A DNA stretch of 64,000 nucleotides from Labilibaculum sp. K2S (GTDB lineage Bacteria > Bacteroidota > Bacteroidia > Bacteroidales > Marinifilaceae). The notes under the pieces were generated by a model that worked only from the letters and a program-made list of their open reading frames with translations, was not told where the DNA came from and searched no databases. The translations under genes and the position numbers were made by a program. The DNA is taken from the NCBI RefSeq assembly GCF_030372765.1, contig NZ_JAUCMW010000002.1, positions 556,018-620,017 of the forward strand. Direction: 5' to 3'. Below, piece by piece: positions 1 to 8,384 of this stretch; position 1 is the first letter of the stretch, and the number at the start of each line of letters is the position of its first letter.

Positions 1-183
1 ATCTTGATAAAAGCGCTCCTCTGTCGGCATCTCCCCTGGAAAGGGACAATTTCAAATTTTAAGATATAAGTCAACCTGAAGTTTACCTCTTTAAACTTTT
101 CACTTGGTACTTGCCCCTTGAATCTTTTTCCTTTCTCCTTGCATCCTTGTTTCTTTTTCATTGAATCTTGATACTTTTGCCAC
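1..183. other. Intergenic, pyrimidine-rich
   Basis: No gene is visible. The stretch from about 100 to 175 is strongly C/T-rich on the plus strand, with loose repeats of CTTG plus a few bases plus CTT. It runs straight into the promoter-like element before the first gene. The left edge of the window may cut a neighbouring gene that lies outside. Confidence 0.5.
172..179 (+). promoter_or_regulatory. Bacteroidota -7 element (TACTTTTG)
   Basis: TACTTTTG matches the Bacteroidota TAnnTTTG -7 consensus, with a TTG at 147-149 as a possible -33 element (22 bp gap). It lies only 4 bases before the ATG of the radical SAM gene, so transcription would begin at or very near the start codon. Confidence 0.45.
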
Positions 184-1062
184 ATGATTAATTATCACGA
201 ACCTTTATTTCGACCACCCAGTGAGGCTTTCTCTCTGATTTTGCAGGTTACCTTAGGCTGTGCCTGGAACAAATGTGCCTTTTGCGAAATGTACAGCAGT
301 AAAAACTTCACTTTACGCAAGGATGAAGATGTTTTTGCTGAAATTGATTCCTTATCGGCTCAAGCCAATAACATCCGCAAAGTTTTTTTAGCTGACGGCA
401 ATGCGATGGTTCTTTCATTCGATAAAATGAGCCGATTATTGGATAAGCTTAAAAGTGCTTTTTCCCGCTTAACCCGAGTGTCGGCCTATGCCATTGCGAA
501 AGATATTGAAGCAAAAACTGATGAAGAGCTGCGGATTTTGGCTGAAAAAGGGCTGAAATTACTATACGTAGGCATAGAATCGGGAGATAATGAGCTTTTA
601 AAGGCAATTAACAAGGGAGAAAATTTTGAAAGCACGAGTCATGCCCTGCAGCGGGCCCGAAAAGCTGGCATTAAACTTTCGGTGATGATACTAAATGGTT
701 TGGGTGGTAAAAAGTATTCTCGGCAACATGCCCTTAACTCAGCCAAAGTAGTGAACGAAATTCAACCCGAATTTCTCTCTACCTTAGTTCTCAGTCACCC
801 TTACGGAGAAGATCATTTCATAAAAAAATTCAATGGTGACTTTATTCCTCTCAATACCATCGAACTTATAGCCGAAATGAAAGTTTTTATCGAAAACCTG
901 GAATTAAGTCAGTCTATTTTTCGAAGCGATCATGCTTCTAATTATTTGATTCTGCGCGGAAACTTCCCCCGCGACAAGCAAGAAATGCTGAATCGTATTA
1001 ATGGTGTTTTGGACGATCCGGCCAACGCACAGTTGAGACCGGAATGGATGAGGGGATTGTAA
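184..1062 (+). CDS. Radical SAM protein
   Basis: This 292-residue protein is a radical SAM enzyme, expected to bind a [4Fe-4S] cluster and S-adenosylmethionine in the cytoplasm. The cluster cysteines are C26, C31 and C34 in GCAWNKCAFCEMY. The CX4CX2C spacing differs from the textbook CX3CX2C but resembles a family of COG1032-type proteins with a GCxxNxCxFCxMY motif. A glycine-rich SAM-contact segment follows (YVGIESGDNELL, about residues 128-139), which is typical of Elp3/MiaB-like radical SAM barrels. There is no B12-binding or TRAM domain, so it is a stand-alone barrel. The substrate cannot be told from the sequence. The ATG sits immediately behind a promoter-like element, and no alternative start lies upstream of the cluster motif. 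Confidence 0.85.
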   Translation: MINYHEPLFRPPSEAFSLILQVTLGCAWNKCAFCEMYSSKNFTLRKDEDVFAEIDSLSAQANNIRKVFLADGNAMVLSFDKMSRLLDKLKSAFSRLTRVSAYAIAKDIEAKTDEELRILAEKGLKLLYVGIESGDNELLKAINKGENFESTSHALQRARKAGIKLSVMILNGLGGKKYSRQHALNSAKVVNEIQPEFLSTLVLSHPYGEDHFIKKFNGDFIPLNTIELIAEMKVFIENLELSQSIFRSDHASNYLILRGNFPRDKQEMLNRINGVLDDPANAQLRPEWMRGL

Positions 1063-1160
1063 TTTTTCAAATCCCCCGTTAAATCTGCTGTTAAAATGGT
1101 AAGAAGCAAGAAATTCCAATCTAAAATCCTGCGGAATAAATTACAAACAAAAATTTCCGA

Positions 1161-1313
1161 TTATTTTATCACCATATAATTCTTCTTATTCTGCAATCTG
1201 CCCCAGTCTTTAGTATTCATCGACTGAATCATTTTTGTAGTTAAATCAACCACAACAAAATCCTCATCTCTTGAGAAAGAGAACAATTCTTTAATCATTC
1301 TTAAAATCTTCAT
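1161..1313 (-). CDS. Possible 50-residue small protein
   Basis: An open frame of 50 codons runs on the minus strand from an ATG at 1313 to TAA at 1161. The product starts MKILRMIKELFSFSRDED and ends NKKNYMVIK. It is charged, has no signal peptide or membrane segment, and its codon use looks like that of the neighbours. I recognise no family. It could be a real small protein, the remnant of a longer gene, or chance; the otherwise empty 412-base gap makes a small gene plausible. Confidence 0.35.
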   Translation of the reverse strand: MKILRMIKELFSFSRDEDFVVVDLTTKMIQSMNTKDWGRLQNKKNYMVIK

Positions 1314-1474
1314 AATCCAAGTATTATTATTTTTCTGGTAACATAAAAATAAGCGGATTAAAGGACAAAATCAAGACGATTTGGTACGATTTAATAATTA
1401 CGTAATATGGGTTTCTAAAAACGTATTTTCAGTTCACACCTGCGTAATGTGAAATTACAATATGGCTTGTTTTA

Positions 1475-1999
1475 CTAATCTTTAAACTCTACAGTATCAA
1501 AAAAAAGATTCTTTTTATCAACTAAAAATTGCTTCATTCTTGATGGTCCTCCAATAGCAATCTGATAAATAAACTTACCTCGAAAGAAAAATCGTTTGTA
1601 GTAGGTATACTCATGCTCACCAACCAATTGTGTATAAACAATTTCCTTCCCTAACATTTTCTGATACGCTACGGAGTTTTCCGAAATTAGAATCGCATTT
1701 CCGGTTACCAGACTCCCCTCTTTCATTTCCTGATAATATTCCGAGGGATCAGAATAAGTAAAATCCAAACCTACCTCTGAAAAATCGGAAGCTACAACTC
1801 CAAAAACCGTTGCCGCATCTTTATAACTAAAAACCTCTATTTTTAGTCCATTCAGCTCCTTATCCTGAACAATCGGATTTTCGGGCAATTCAAAGCTAAT
1901 CTTTGATTTTTCCGATCCGGACTTTACCCAATCACTTTGCGCGGATACGGCAGGTGCCAACAAAATAAGCAACACTATTAAAGAATATATTTTTCTCAT
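1475..1999 (-). CDS. Secreted protein of unknown function
   Basis: I do not recognise the family. The protein of 174 residues has a clear Sec signal peptide (MRKIYSLIVLLILLAPAVSAQ) with likely cleavage after SAQ, so it should be periplasmic or exported. The ATG at 1999 was chosen because it begins the signal peptide; an in-frame ATG at 2041 would add 14 polar residues in front of it. The mature part is a small alpha/beta protein without cysteines or obvious catalytic motifs. Its layout (signal peptide, then about 150 residues with aromatic-rich strands such as YTYYKRFFFRGKFIYQIAIGG) recalls small PsbP/DUF-type periplasmic proteins, but that is only an impression. It lies 56 bases downstream of dgt on the same strand and may be co-transcribed. 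Confidence 0.75.
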   Translation of the reverse strand: MRKIYSLIVLLILLAPAVSAQSDWVKSGSEKSKISFELPENPIVQDKELNGLKIEVFSYKDAATVFGVVASDFSEVGLDFTYSDPSEYYQEMKEGSLVTGNAILISENSVAYQKMLGKEIVYTQLVGEHEYTYYKRFFFRGKFIYQIAIGGPSRMKQFLVDKKNLFFDTVEFKD

Positions 2000-2054
2000 T
2001 TGATACATTTTAAAGTCAATTTTAGAATTCCATTTTCGCAATTAAGTTCATCCA

Positions 2055-3410
2055 TTAATTAATACCTGGTAGTTCTATTCCCTTTATGGTTCTGTACAAA
2101 TCCAAAGCAAAAACATCTGTCATTCCTGAAATAAAATCAAGAACAGACATAATTTTCTCGTAGTCAGATTCGCCGCTCAAATTATACTGCTCAGGAATTA
2201 ATGACAGAAGGTTCCTGGAATAAAAATTTTCGGGTTCCAAAACGGCAGAAACAAACTCATTGAGCAGAGTTCCTAAAATCTTATACCCAGCCAGTTCTAT
2301 CTCTACAACCGAACGATGACGATAGATTCGTGAAACAGCAACCTGAGTGCACTTTTTATAGGCAAACAGCGAAATTTCATTGATCTCTTTAATTAAGCTT
2401 GATTGAAATTTACCTTCCATTATTAACTCATAATGATCGACAAACACACCTACACATTCCGAAATCAATTTCCCAATAACTCCTGCCCGTATGTATGCAA
2501 TTTGCTCATTAATATCGGTAACCTCCTTACTGGTTTCATCAATTCGGTTCAGAATAGTTTTATCCTTATCGGGATGATAAAAACTCAACAACAAATCCTT
2601 GGTTTCTTCCGTGCTTAGTATCTTCAACTTATGAGCATCTTCAATATCCATAATTTGATAACAAATATCATCAGCTGCCTCCACTAAATAAACCAATGGA
2701 AAACGGGCAAATATTCCTGATGACAGTTCAGGAATACCCAGCTCTTGGGCAATTACAATATAATCTGCCTTTTCGGCTTGAAAAAAGCCATATTTTTTTT
2801 TCTTTACAACCTCAATCTTGTTACTTTCCCAGGGATATTTAACGATAGATGCAATACTCGAGTAAGTTAATGCAAAACCACCCTTTCGTCTTCCGTGAAA
2901 TGCATGGGTTAACAATCGAAGCGCATTCGCATTTCCTTCAAAGTTGGTCAAATCACACCACTCATCCTGAGTAAATCTATCTTGCAAGTCTTTCCCTTTC
3001 CCATCCGAAAAGAAATGAGATAATGCTTTCTCGCCCGAATGCCCAAATGGAGGATTGCCCAAATCATGAGCCAAACAAGCTCCGGCAACAATACTTCCAA
3101 TTTCTTTAATTAAATGAGAATCATCGACCAAATCAAGCTGAATAAGCTTGTCGGCAAGTGCATTCCCCAGTGATCGTCCTACGCTGGAAACCTCAAGACT
3201 ATGAGTTAAGCGGTTGTGCACAAAAATACTTCCGGGTAACGGAAATACCTGTGTTTTATTCTGTAAGCGACGAAAAGGAGATGAAAATATTAATCGATCA
3301 TAATCGCGCTGAAATTGAGATCTGATATCTTTCTGCTGAACAGAAGAAAATTGGTCTTCCTGACCAAACCTTTTTGCTGATAGTAAGCTATTCCACTTCA
3401 TTTTTTCCAT
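2055..3410 (-). CDS. dgt: dGTPase (deoxyguanosinetriphosphate triphosphohydrolase)
   Basis: The 451-residue protein belongs to the HD-superfamily dGTPases, which hydrolyse dGTP to deoxyguanosine and tripolyphosphate. The metal-binding HD signature is clear: NRLTHSLEVSSVGR supplies the first histidine and AHDLGNPPFGHSGE the HD pair plus the conserved GNPPFGH loop. The N-terminus DYDRLIFSSPFRRLQNKTQV is also typical of the family. A later stretch YLVEAADDICYQIMDIEDA carries the fourth metal ligand. Length is normal for the type-1 family. The second ATG (3401) is an equally good start. It is followed on the same strand by a small secreted protein. Family membership is secure; the exact dNTP preference is inferred. 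Confidence 0.93.
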   Translation of the reverse strand: MEKMKWNSLLSAKRFGQEDQFSSVQQKDIRSQFQRDYDRLIFSSPFRRLQNKTQVFPLPGSIFVHNRLTHSLEVSSVGRSLGNALADKLIQLDLVDDSHLIKEIGSIVAGACLAHDLGNPPFGHSGEKALSHFFSDGKGKDLQDRFTQDEWCDLTNFEGNANALRLLTHAFHGRRKGGFALTYSSIASIVKYPWESNKIEVVKKKKYGFFQAEKADYIVIAQELGIPELSSGIFARFPLVYLVEAADDICYQIMDIEDAHKLKILSTEETKDLLLSFYHPDKDKTILNRIDETSKEVTDINEQIAYIRAGVIGKLISECVGVFVDHYELIMEGKFQSSLIKEINEISLFAYKKCTQVAVSRIYRHRSVVEIELAGYKILGTLLNEFVSAVLEPENFYSRNLLSLIPEQYNLSGESDYEKIMSVLDFISGMTDVFALDLYRTIKGIELPGIN

Positions 3411-3818
3411 TTATAGAACCTAAAATTACACTAAGTATTTGGCTTTGCACTTATCCCTTCGTATTTATTCACATTTATTAAGATAACGCACACGAAATTA
3501 CTCCCATAATACCAAACCCAACGTACGTTATCGTACACTCAATGTAATATAAGTGGACACAAAACACAAAATTTCACAAACCATTTCACATGCAAAACAC
3601 TAAATGCCAACACAATTAGTCCTGTGGCACACCAATTGATAAATTAACACTAATTTGGGGTGAATATTTTTTTTGTTATTTTATCGATTAAAACAAGACA
3701 TTATCAGTTATAATTGCTGGTTTGTCGATAGGTAAACATGTTTGTCTAATTTTGTTTGCAATAAAATGTAATAACATTAATATTGTATACAGATTTATTT
3801 TTAATACCAATAGCTATT
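3411..3818. other. Divergent intergenic region
   Basis: This 408-base gap separates dgt (leftward) from the exporter operon (rightward). It is very AT-rich and holds no convincing small gene. The only clear signal is the promoter-like pair at 3721-3754 facing the exporter. Confidence 0.6.
3721..3754 (+). promoter_or_regulatory. Promoter candidate for the exporter operon
   Basis: TTTG at 3721-3724 and TAATTTTG at 3747-3754 match the Bacteroidota -33 and -7 elements, with a 22-bp gap. The start codon of the ATPase gene lies about 65 bases downstream. Confidence 0.5.
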
Positions 3819-4535
3819 ATGATTCGATTACAAAACATTCACAAATCGTATATTACCGGTACTAATAAACTTCACGTTTTAAAAGGAATTGATTTGCATA
3901 TAAAAGAAGGCGAATTAGTTTCCATAATGGGATCGTCCGGGTCAGGTAAATCTACGCTTCTTAATATACTTGGTCTTTTAGACAATCATGATGAAGGAGT
4001 ATACATTTTGAATAATCAAGAAATAAAATCCATGAGCGAAACAAAAGCTGCTAAGCTTCGAAACAATCTACTGGGTTTTGTATTCCAGTCTTTTAACCTG
4101 ATCTCATTTAAAAACGCCATGGAAAATGTCGCTCTTCCATTATATTACCAAAAGGTTGCCCGAAAAAAGAGAAATAAAATGGCCTTAGACTATCTTGACA
4201 AAATGGGATTGAAAGACTGGGCAGAACATATGCCAAATGAACTTTCTGGTGGCCAAAAACAGAGAGTTGCCATAGCCCGGTCAATGATCACACAACCAAA
4301 GATTATTTTAGCCGATGAACCTACTGGGGCATTAGATTCAAAAACATCTATTGAAGTAATGGATCTCCTAAAAGAAATCAATCAATCTGGAATTACCGTA
4401 ATCATCGTAACACATGAGAACGATATCGCCCATATGACAGATCGGATTATTAATCTAAAAGATGGTCGAATTGAATCTATTATTGAGAATAATAAAATCA
4501 ATAGTAAGGAAACTATCAGAGTTCCTCAAGAATAA
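3819..4535 (+). CDS. ABC exporter ATPase, MacB/LolD type
   Basis: This is the nucleotide-binding subunit (238 residues) of a MacB/LolD-type ABC transporter. Walker A is GSSGSGKST, the signature is LSGGQKQR, Walker B is IILADEPTGALD, and the switch histidine lies in VTHEND. The ATG at 3819 (MIRLQNIHKSYITG) is the natural start; a TTG 36 bases earlier would add a non-conserved leader. It opens a same-strand set of ATPase, two permeases, adaptor and TolC channel, so it should energise extrusion of a substrate from the periplasm or inner membrane through the outer membrane. The substrate is not indicated by the sequence; macrolides, peptides and lipoproteins are all known for the superfamily. Confidence 0.93.
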   Translation: MIRLQNIHKSYITGTNKLHVLKGIDLHIKEGELVSIMGSSGSGKSTLLNILGLLDNHDEGVYILNNQEIKSMSETKAAKLRNNLLGFVFQSFNLISFKNAMENVALPLYYQKVARKKRNKMALDYLDKMGLKDWAEHMPNELSGGQKQRVAIARSMITQPKIILADEPTGALDSKTSIEVMDLLKEINQSGITVIIVTHENDIAHMTDRIINLKDGRIESIIENNKINSKETIRVPQE

Positions 4536-4571
4536 CCACACTATCTAAACCTAAACGCCTAGAATAAAGCT

Positions 4572-5825
4572 ATGTTCGACAGAGATAAATGGCAAGAAAT
4601 ATTTAGTACCATTAGTAAAAATAAAACCAGAACCGTTCTAACCGGTTTCTCGGTGGCAACAGGAATTTTCATGTTGATTTTTCTTTTGGGTGCGGGACGA
4701 GGTCTTAGAAATGGAATGACTTCAGTTTTTGCACAAGATGCAACCAACAGTATGCAAATATATGGTGGAAGAACAACCAAAGCATACAAAGGAACTCCCG
4801 AAGGAAAACGAATTCAAATGGTTAATGCGGATTATCTTGATCTTGGCAGATCCATTGATAAATTGGATGTCATTTCAGCAATGTCCTACATTCCCGGAGC
4901 AGAAACCATATCATACAAAAATAATTACGGCAACTTTAATGTATCCCCCGTTCACGACACATACAAAGAGATTAAAAACTTTGATATGCTTGAAGGTCGA
5001 TTCCTAAACAAAAAAGACATTAAAGAAAACCGAAAAGTTGTTGCGATACAGGATGTTGTTAAAGAAGTTCTCTTCCCAAAAGAAACAGCAATCAACAAAC
5101 TAATCACAATCAACAACATCAAATTTAAAGTAGTTGGAGTTTTTAATCAACCAAGTTTCGATGATAATTCCAGAGAAATTTACATTCCAATTACCGTTGC
5201 TCAAAAAATATTCAACAACAACGATTACCTTCGTAGAATTTCATTCACCTTGCAGGATATTTCTGTTGAAGAAAGTAAAAAGGTTGAACAATTCATCACC
5301 TACCAAATGGCGGCACGTCATGGATTTAGCCGTGAAGATAAAAATGCTCTTTGGATTCAAAATAACATTGAAAACTCTCAACAATTTAGTTCTCTATTTA
5401 GTGCAATTGAAATGTTTGTATGGATTATTGGAATTTTCACCATTTTATTAGGTGTAATCGGTGTTTTCAATATCATGATGATTGTTGTTAAGGAGAGAAC
5501 CAAGGAAATCGGAATTAGAAAAGCAATTGGTGCTTCTCCAAGCTCAGTAGTTGGACTGATATTAATGGAGGCCATATTTATAACTGCAGCCTCTGGTTAC
5601 GTTGGCTTGATTACCGGAGTCGGATTACTGGAGGTAATCAACAAATTTGATCTTATTTACAAAATATATCCGCCCGCAGCAATCTACTTTTTAAATCCAC
5701 AGGTTGATTTGGGGATAGCTATAGGTGCAACCATTGTATTAATAGTTACTGGAGCTTTAGCTGGATTTTTTCCAGCAAGAAAAGCGGCGTCAATTCGACC
5801 AATTGAAGCTTTAAGAGACGAATAG
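4572..5825 (+). CDS. ABC exporter permease 1 (MacB_PCD/FtsX)
   Basis: The 417-residue protein has the MacB permease layout: one N-terminal membrane helix (about residues 17-41), a large periplasmic domain of about 230 residues, then three C-terminal helices in an FtsX domain. The conserved FtsX motif VKERTKEIGIRKAIGASP and the C-terminal FPARKAASIRPIEALR are present. It starts MFDRDKWQEI, almost the same as the next permease, so the two probably arose by duplication and work as a heterodimer with the upstream ATPase. No ATPase domain is fused, unlike Escherichia coli MacB. The gene follows the ATPase by 36 bases. Confidence 0.93.
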   Translation: MFDRDKWQEIFSTISKNKTRTVLTGFSVATGIFMLIFLLGAGRGLRNGMTSVFAQDATNSMQIYGGRTTKAYKGTPEGKRIQMVNADYLDLGRSIDKLDVISAMSYIPGAETISYKNNYGNFNVSPVHDTYKEIKNFDMLEGRFLNKKDIKENRKVVAIQDVVKEVLFPKETAINKLITINNIKFKVVGVFNQPSFDDNSREIYIPITVAQKIFNNNDYLRRISFTLQDISVEESKKVEQFITYQMAARHGFSREDKNALWIQNNIENSQQFSSLFSAIEMFVWIIGIFTILLGVIGVFNIMMIVVKERTKEIGIRKAIGASPSSVVGLILMEAIFITAASGYVGLITGVGLLEVINKFDLIYKIYPPAAIYFLNPQVDLGIAIGATIVLIVTGALAGFFPARKAASIRPIEALRDE

Positions 5826-5872
5826 TACAATTTAAAAGGAGTAATTAATCAGACTTATAAAACGATCAGCGA

Positions 5873-7123
5873 ATGTTCGATTTGGATAAATGGCAGGAGA
5901 TTACAACTGCACTAAAAAAGAATAAGTTAAGAACCATTCTTACCGGTCTCGGAGTAATGTTCGGAATCTTAATTCTGGTAACACTGCTTGGTATAGGCAG
6001 AGGTTTTCAAAATAATATTCAATCATCGTTGGGTAACTTTGCGACCAATTCAACGGTTTTTTGGGTAGAAAGAACAACCAAACCTTACAAAGGATTGCCT
6101 CGAAACAGATTCTACCAGTTCACAAATGAAGATTTGGTTGCTATTAAACAATCTGTTCCTGAATTAAAAAATATTGCTCCCGAAATCAATGGTTGGAGTG
6201 GCAATGCAACGAATAACACCTTTCGAAAAGATAAAAAAGGAAATTTCAGAATAAAAGGAACCTCTCCTGAGATGAACATGGTAAATCCCGTAGATATAAC
6301 GGCAGGAAGATTTATTAATGAAAATGACTTAAGAGAAAATAGAAAAGTTATTACTATCGGTCCGAGAGTAAAGGAACTGATGTTTGATAAAGATGAAGAT
6401 CCAATTGGCCAATACCTTAAGGTGAATGGAATCTATTTGAAAATTGTAGGAACCATTAAGCCATTAAGCCAAAACATGGGTAATCGTGATGATATTATTC
6501 AATTGCCTTACACCACTCTTCAGAGAATGTATAACAGAGGGGACAAATTCTATTCCTTCCTAGCTACTGCCAAAGTAGGTGAGTCGGTTGAAGAACTTCA
6601 GAACAGTATTTTTGATATCTTGGCACGAAGACACTCCATTCATCCTGATGACAAACAGGCAATAGGAAACTTTAATATAGCAAAACTGTTCAATAAAATA
6701 TTTGGACTCTTTAACAGCATTGGGTTTCTATTTTGGGTGATCGGCTTTGGAGTTCTTCTTACAGGTATTATTGGGGTTAGCAATATTATGCACGTGGTGG
6801 TAAAAGAAAGAACCAAAGAATTAGGTATTAAACGTGCCATTGGAGCCAGTCCGCGTGAAGTCGTTGGTCAAATCATTAACGAATCAGTTTTCTTAACCAC
6901 CTTTGCGGGATTCTGGGGACTGGTTTTGGGTGTACTAATTGTAGAAGGAATTGGTAAAATGACCGAGGGAAGTCCTAATCCGCAAATTTTAAACCCTTAT
7001 GTTGATATTAATGTTGCATTTATAGCACTCGGTGTTTTAGTTTTTTTTGGCGTTTTGGCTGGATTGCTTCCAGCACAAAGAGCCATCAGAATTAAACCCG
7101 TTGATGCATTGAGATACGAGTAA
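5873..7123 (+). CDS. ABC exporter permease 2 (MacB_PCD/FtsX)
   Basis: Second MacB/FtsX permease (416 residues), homologous to the one just upstream: same opening (MFDLDKWQEI), the motif VKERTKELGIKRAIGASP before the last helices, and the end LLPAQRAIRIKPVDALRYE. The periplasmic domains have diverged more than the membrane parts, which fits a heterodimer whose halves contact the adaptor or substrate differently. The 47-base gap to the first permease and the 33-base gap to the adaptor gene indicate one operon. Confidence 0.93.
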   Translation: MFDLDKWQEITTALKKNKLRTILTGLGVMFGILILVTLLGIGRGFQNNIQSSLGNFATNSTVFWVERTTKPYKGLPRNRFYQFTNEDLVAIKQSVPELKNIAPEINGWSGNATNNTFRKDKKGNFRIKGTSPEMNMVNPVDITAGRFINENDLRENRKVITIGPRVKELMFDKDEDPIGQYLKVNGIYLKIVGTIKPLSQNMGNRDDIIQLPYTTLQRMYNRGDKFYSFLATAKVGESVEELQNSIFDILARRHSIHPDDKQAIGNFNIAKLFNKIFGLFNSIGFLFWVIGFGVLLTGIIGVSNIMHVVVKERTKELGIKRAIGASPREVVGQIINESVFLTTFAGFWGLVLGVLIVEGIGKMTEGSPNPQILNPYVDINVAFIALGVLVFFGVLAGLLPAQRAIRIKPVDALRYE

Positions 7124-7156
7124 AAAATAGTTCATAATCCGAAAATAATACTAGTC

Positions 7157-8275
7157 ATGAAAAAAGTTTTTAGAATTGTATTGGTTGTCTTTTTTATCCT
7201 TCTTTTCATAGGAACCATTGGATTCCTATATCAAAAATCACAAGATAAACCAGTGATTTACAACACAAAATCACCTGAAATAACAGATATTATTAAAAAG
7301 ACGGTTGCAACCGGATCTGTTGTTCCAAGAAAAGAAATCGCAATTAAACCTCAGGGAGTTTCCGGAATTATTGAAACTTTATATGTTGAAGCTGGTGATA
7401 TGCTTAAAAAAGGCGATCCTATTGCCAAAATAAAGATCATTCCTGATATGATTAATTTGAATAGCGCTGAATCGAGAGTAAAAGTAGCCCAAATTAATTA
7501 CGAGGATAAAGAAATTAACTACAACCGTGATAAGGCTTTGTTTGACAAAAAAGTTATTTCAGAATCTGATTTCCAAAAGACACAATTATCTTTCCGAAAT
7601 TCTACAGAAGAGTTACAATCAGCAAAAGATAATCTGCAGTTAATTAAAGAAGGTGTAACTAAAAGTTCTGCAAAAGCTACAAATACCATAATTCGTTCAA
7701 CAATTGAAGGAATGATTCTGGATATCCCGGTAAAAGAAGGAAATTCAGTAATTCAAAGCAATACTTTTAATGATGGAACCACGGTTGCCATTGTCGCTGA
7801 CATGGGCGAAATGATTTTTCAAGGTAAAGTTGATGAAACCGAAGTTGGAAAAATTGTTCAGGGAATGAATCTGGAATTAACCATTGGAGCTATTGAAGAT
7901 GTGAAATTTGATGCTCATTTGGAATACATTTCGCCAAAAGGGATAGAAGAAAATGGCGCCATCCAATTCGAAATAAAAGCCTCTGTTAAGCTTAGGAAAG
8001 ATTTTTTTATTCGCTCGGGATACAGTGCCAATGCTGAAATTGTTCTTGACAAAAGAGAAAAAGTATTGGCTGTAAACGAAAGTCTTTTAGAGTTTAAAAA
8101 TGATTCAACTTTTGTAGAAATAGAAACTTCTGAACAAAAATTCGAAAAGAGGTTTATTAAAACTGGCCTTTCTGATGGTATCAACATTGAAGTTTTAGAA
8201 GGCATCACAAAAGACGATAAGCTTAAAGGAGAAAAAAGAAAAAAAATTGAAGAAATAAAAGAAAAGAAAAACTAG
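7157..8275 (+). CDS. Periplasmic adaptor subunit (MacA/HlyD-like)
   Basis: This 372-residue membrane-fusion protein should link the permease pair to the TolC channel. An N-terminal anchor helix (residues 3-25) is followed by a biotinyl/lipoyl-like half (about 60-95, with VEAGDMLKKGDPIAKIKI), an alpha-helical hairpin (about 100-165), the second lipoyl half (STIEGMILDIPVKEGNSV), a beta-barrel and a membrane-proximal domain. The C-terminal end is lysine-rich (GEKRKKIEEIKEKKN). The position between permeases and TolC matches MacA. Bacteroidota homologues are commonly annotated as efflux RND transporter periplasmic adaptors, but the neighbours here show an ABC system. Confidence 0.92.
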   Translation: MKKVFRIVLVVFFILLFIGTIGFLYQKSQDKPVIYNTKSPEITDIIKKTVATGSVVPRKEIAIKPQGVSGIIETLYVEAGDMLKKGDPIAKIKIIPDMINLNSAESRVKVAQINYEDKEINYNRDKALFDKKVISESDFQKTQLSFRNSTEELQSAKDNLQLIKEGVTKSSAKATNTIIRSTIEGMILDIPVKEGNSVIQSNTFNDGTTVAIVADMGEMIFQGKVDETEVGKIVQGMNLELTIGAIEDVKFDAHLEYISPKGIEENGAIQFEIKASVKLRKDFFIRSGYSANAEIVLDKREKVLAVNESLLEFKNDSTFVEIETSEQKFEKRFIKTGLSDGINIEVLEGITKDDKLKGEKRKKIEEIKEKKN

Positions 8276-8384
8276 AAAAAATTTCCATTGCAGTGGAAAA
8301 TTTTAATAAGCATCTTTAATTTATCCTTATTAAATTAATGACGGAAGAACTAGTTTTTGTCGGATCAAAAAAATACATACACAC

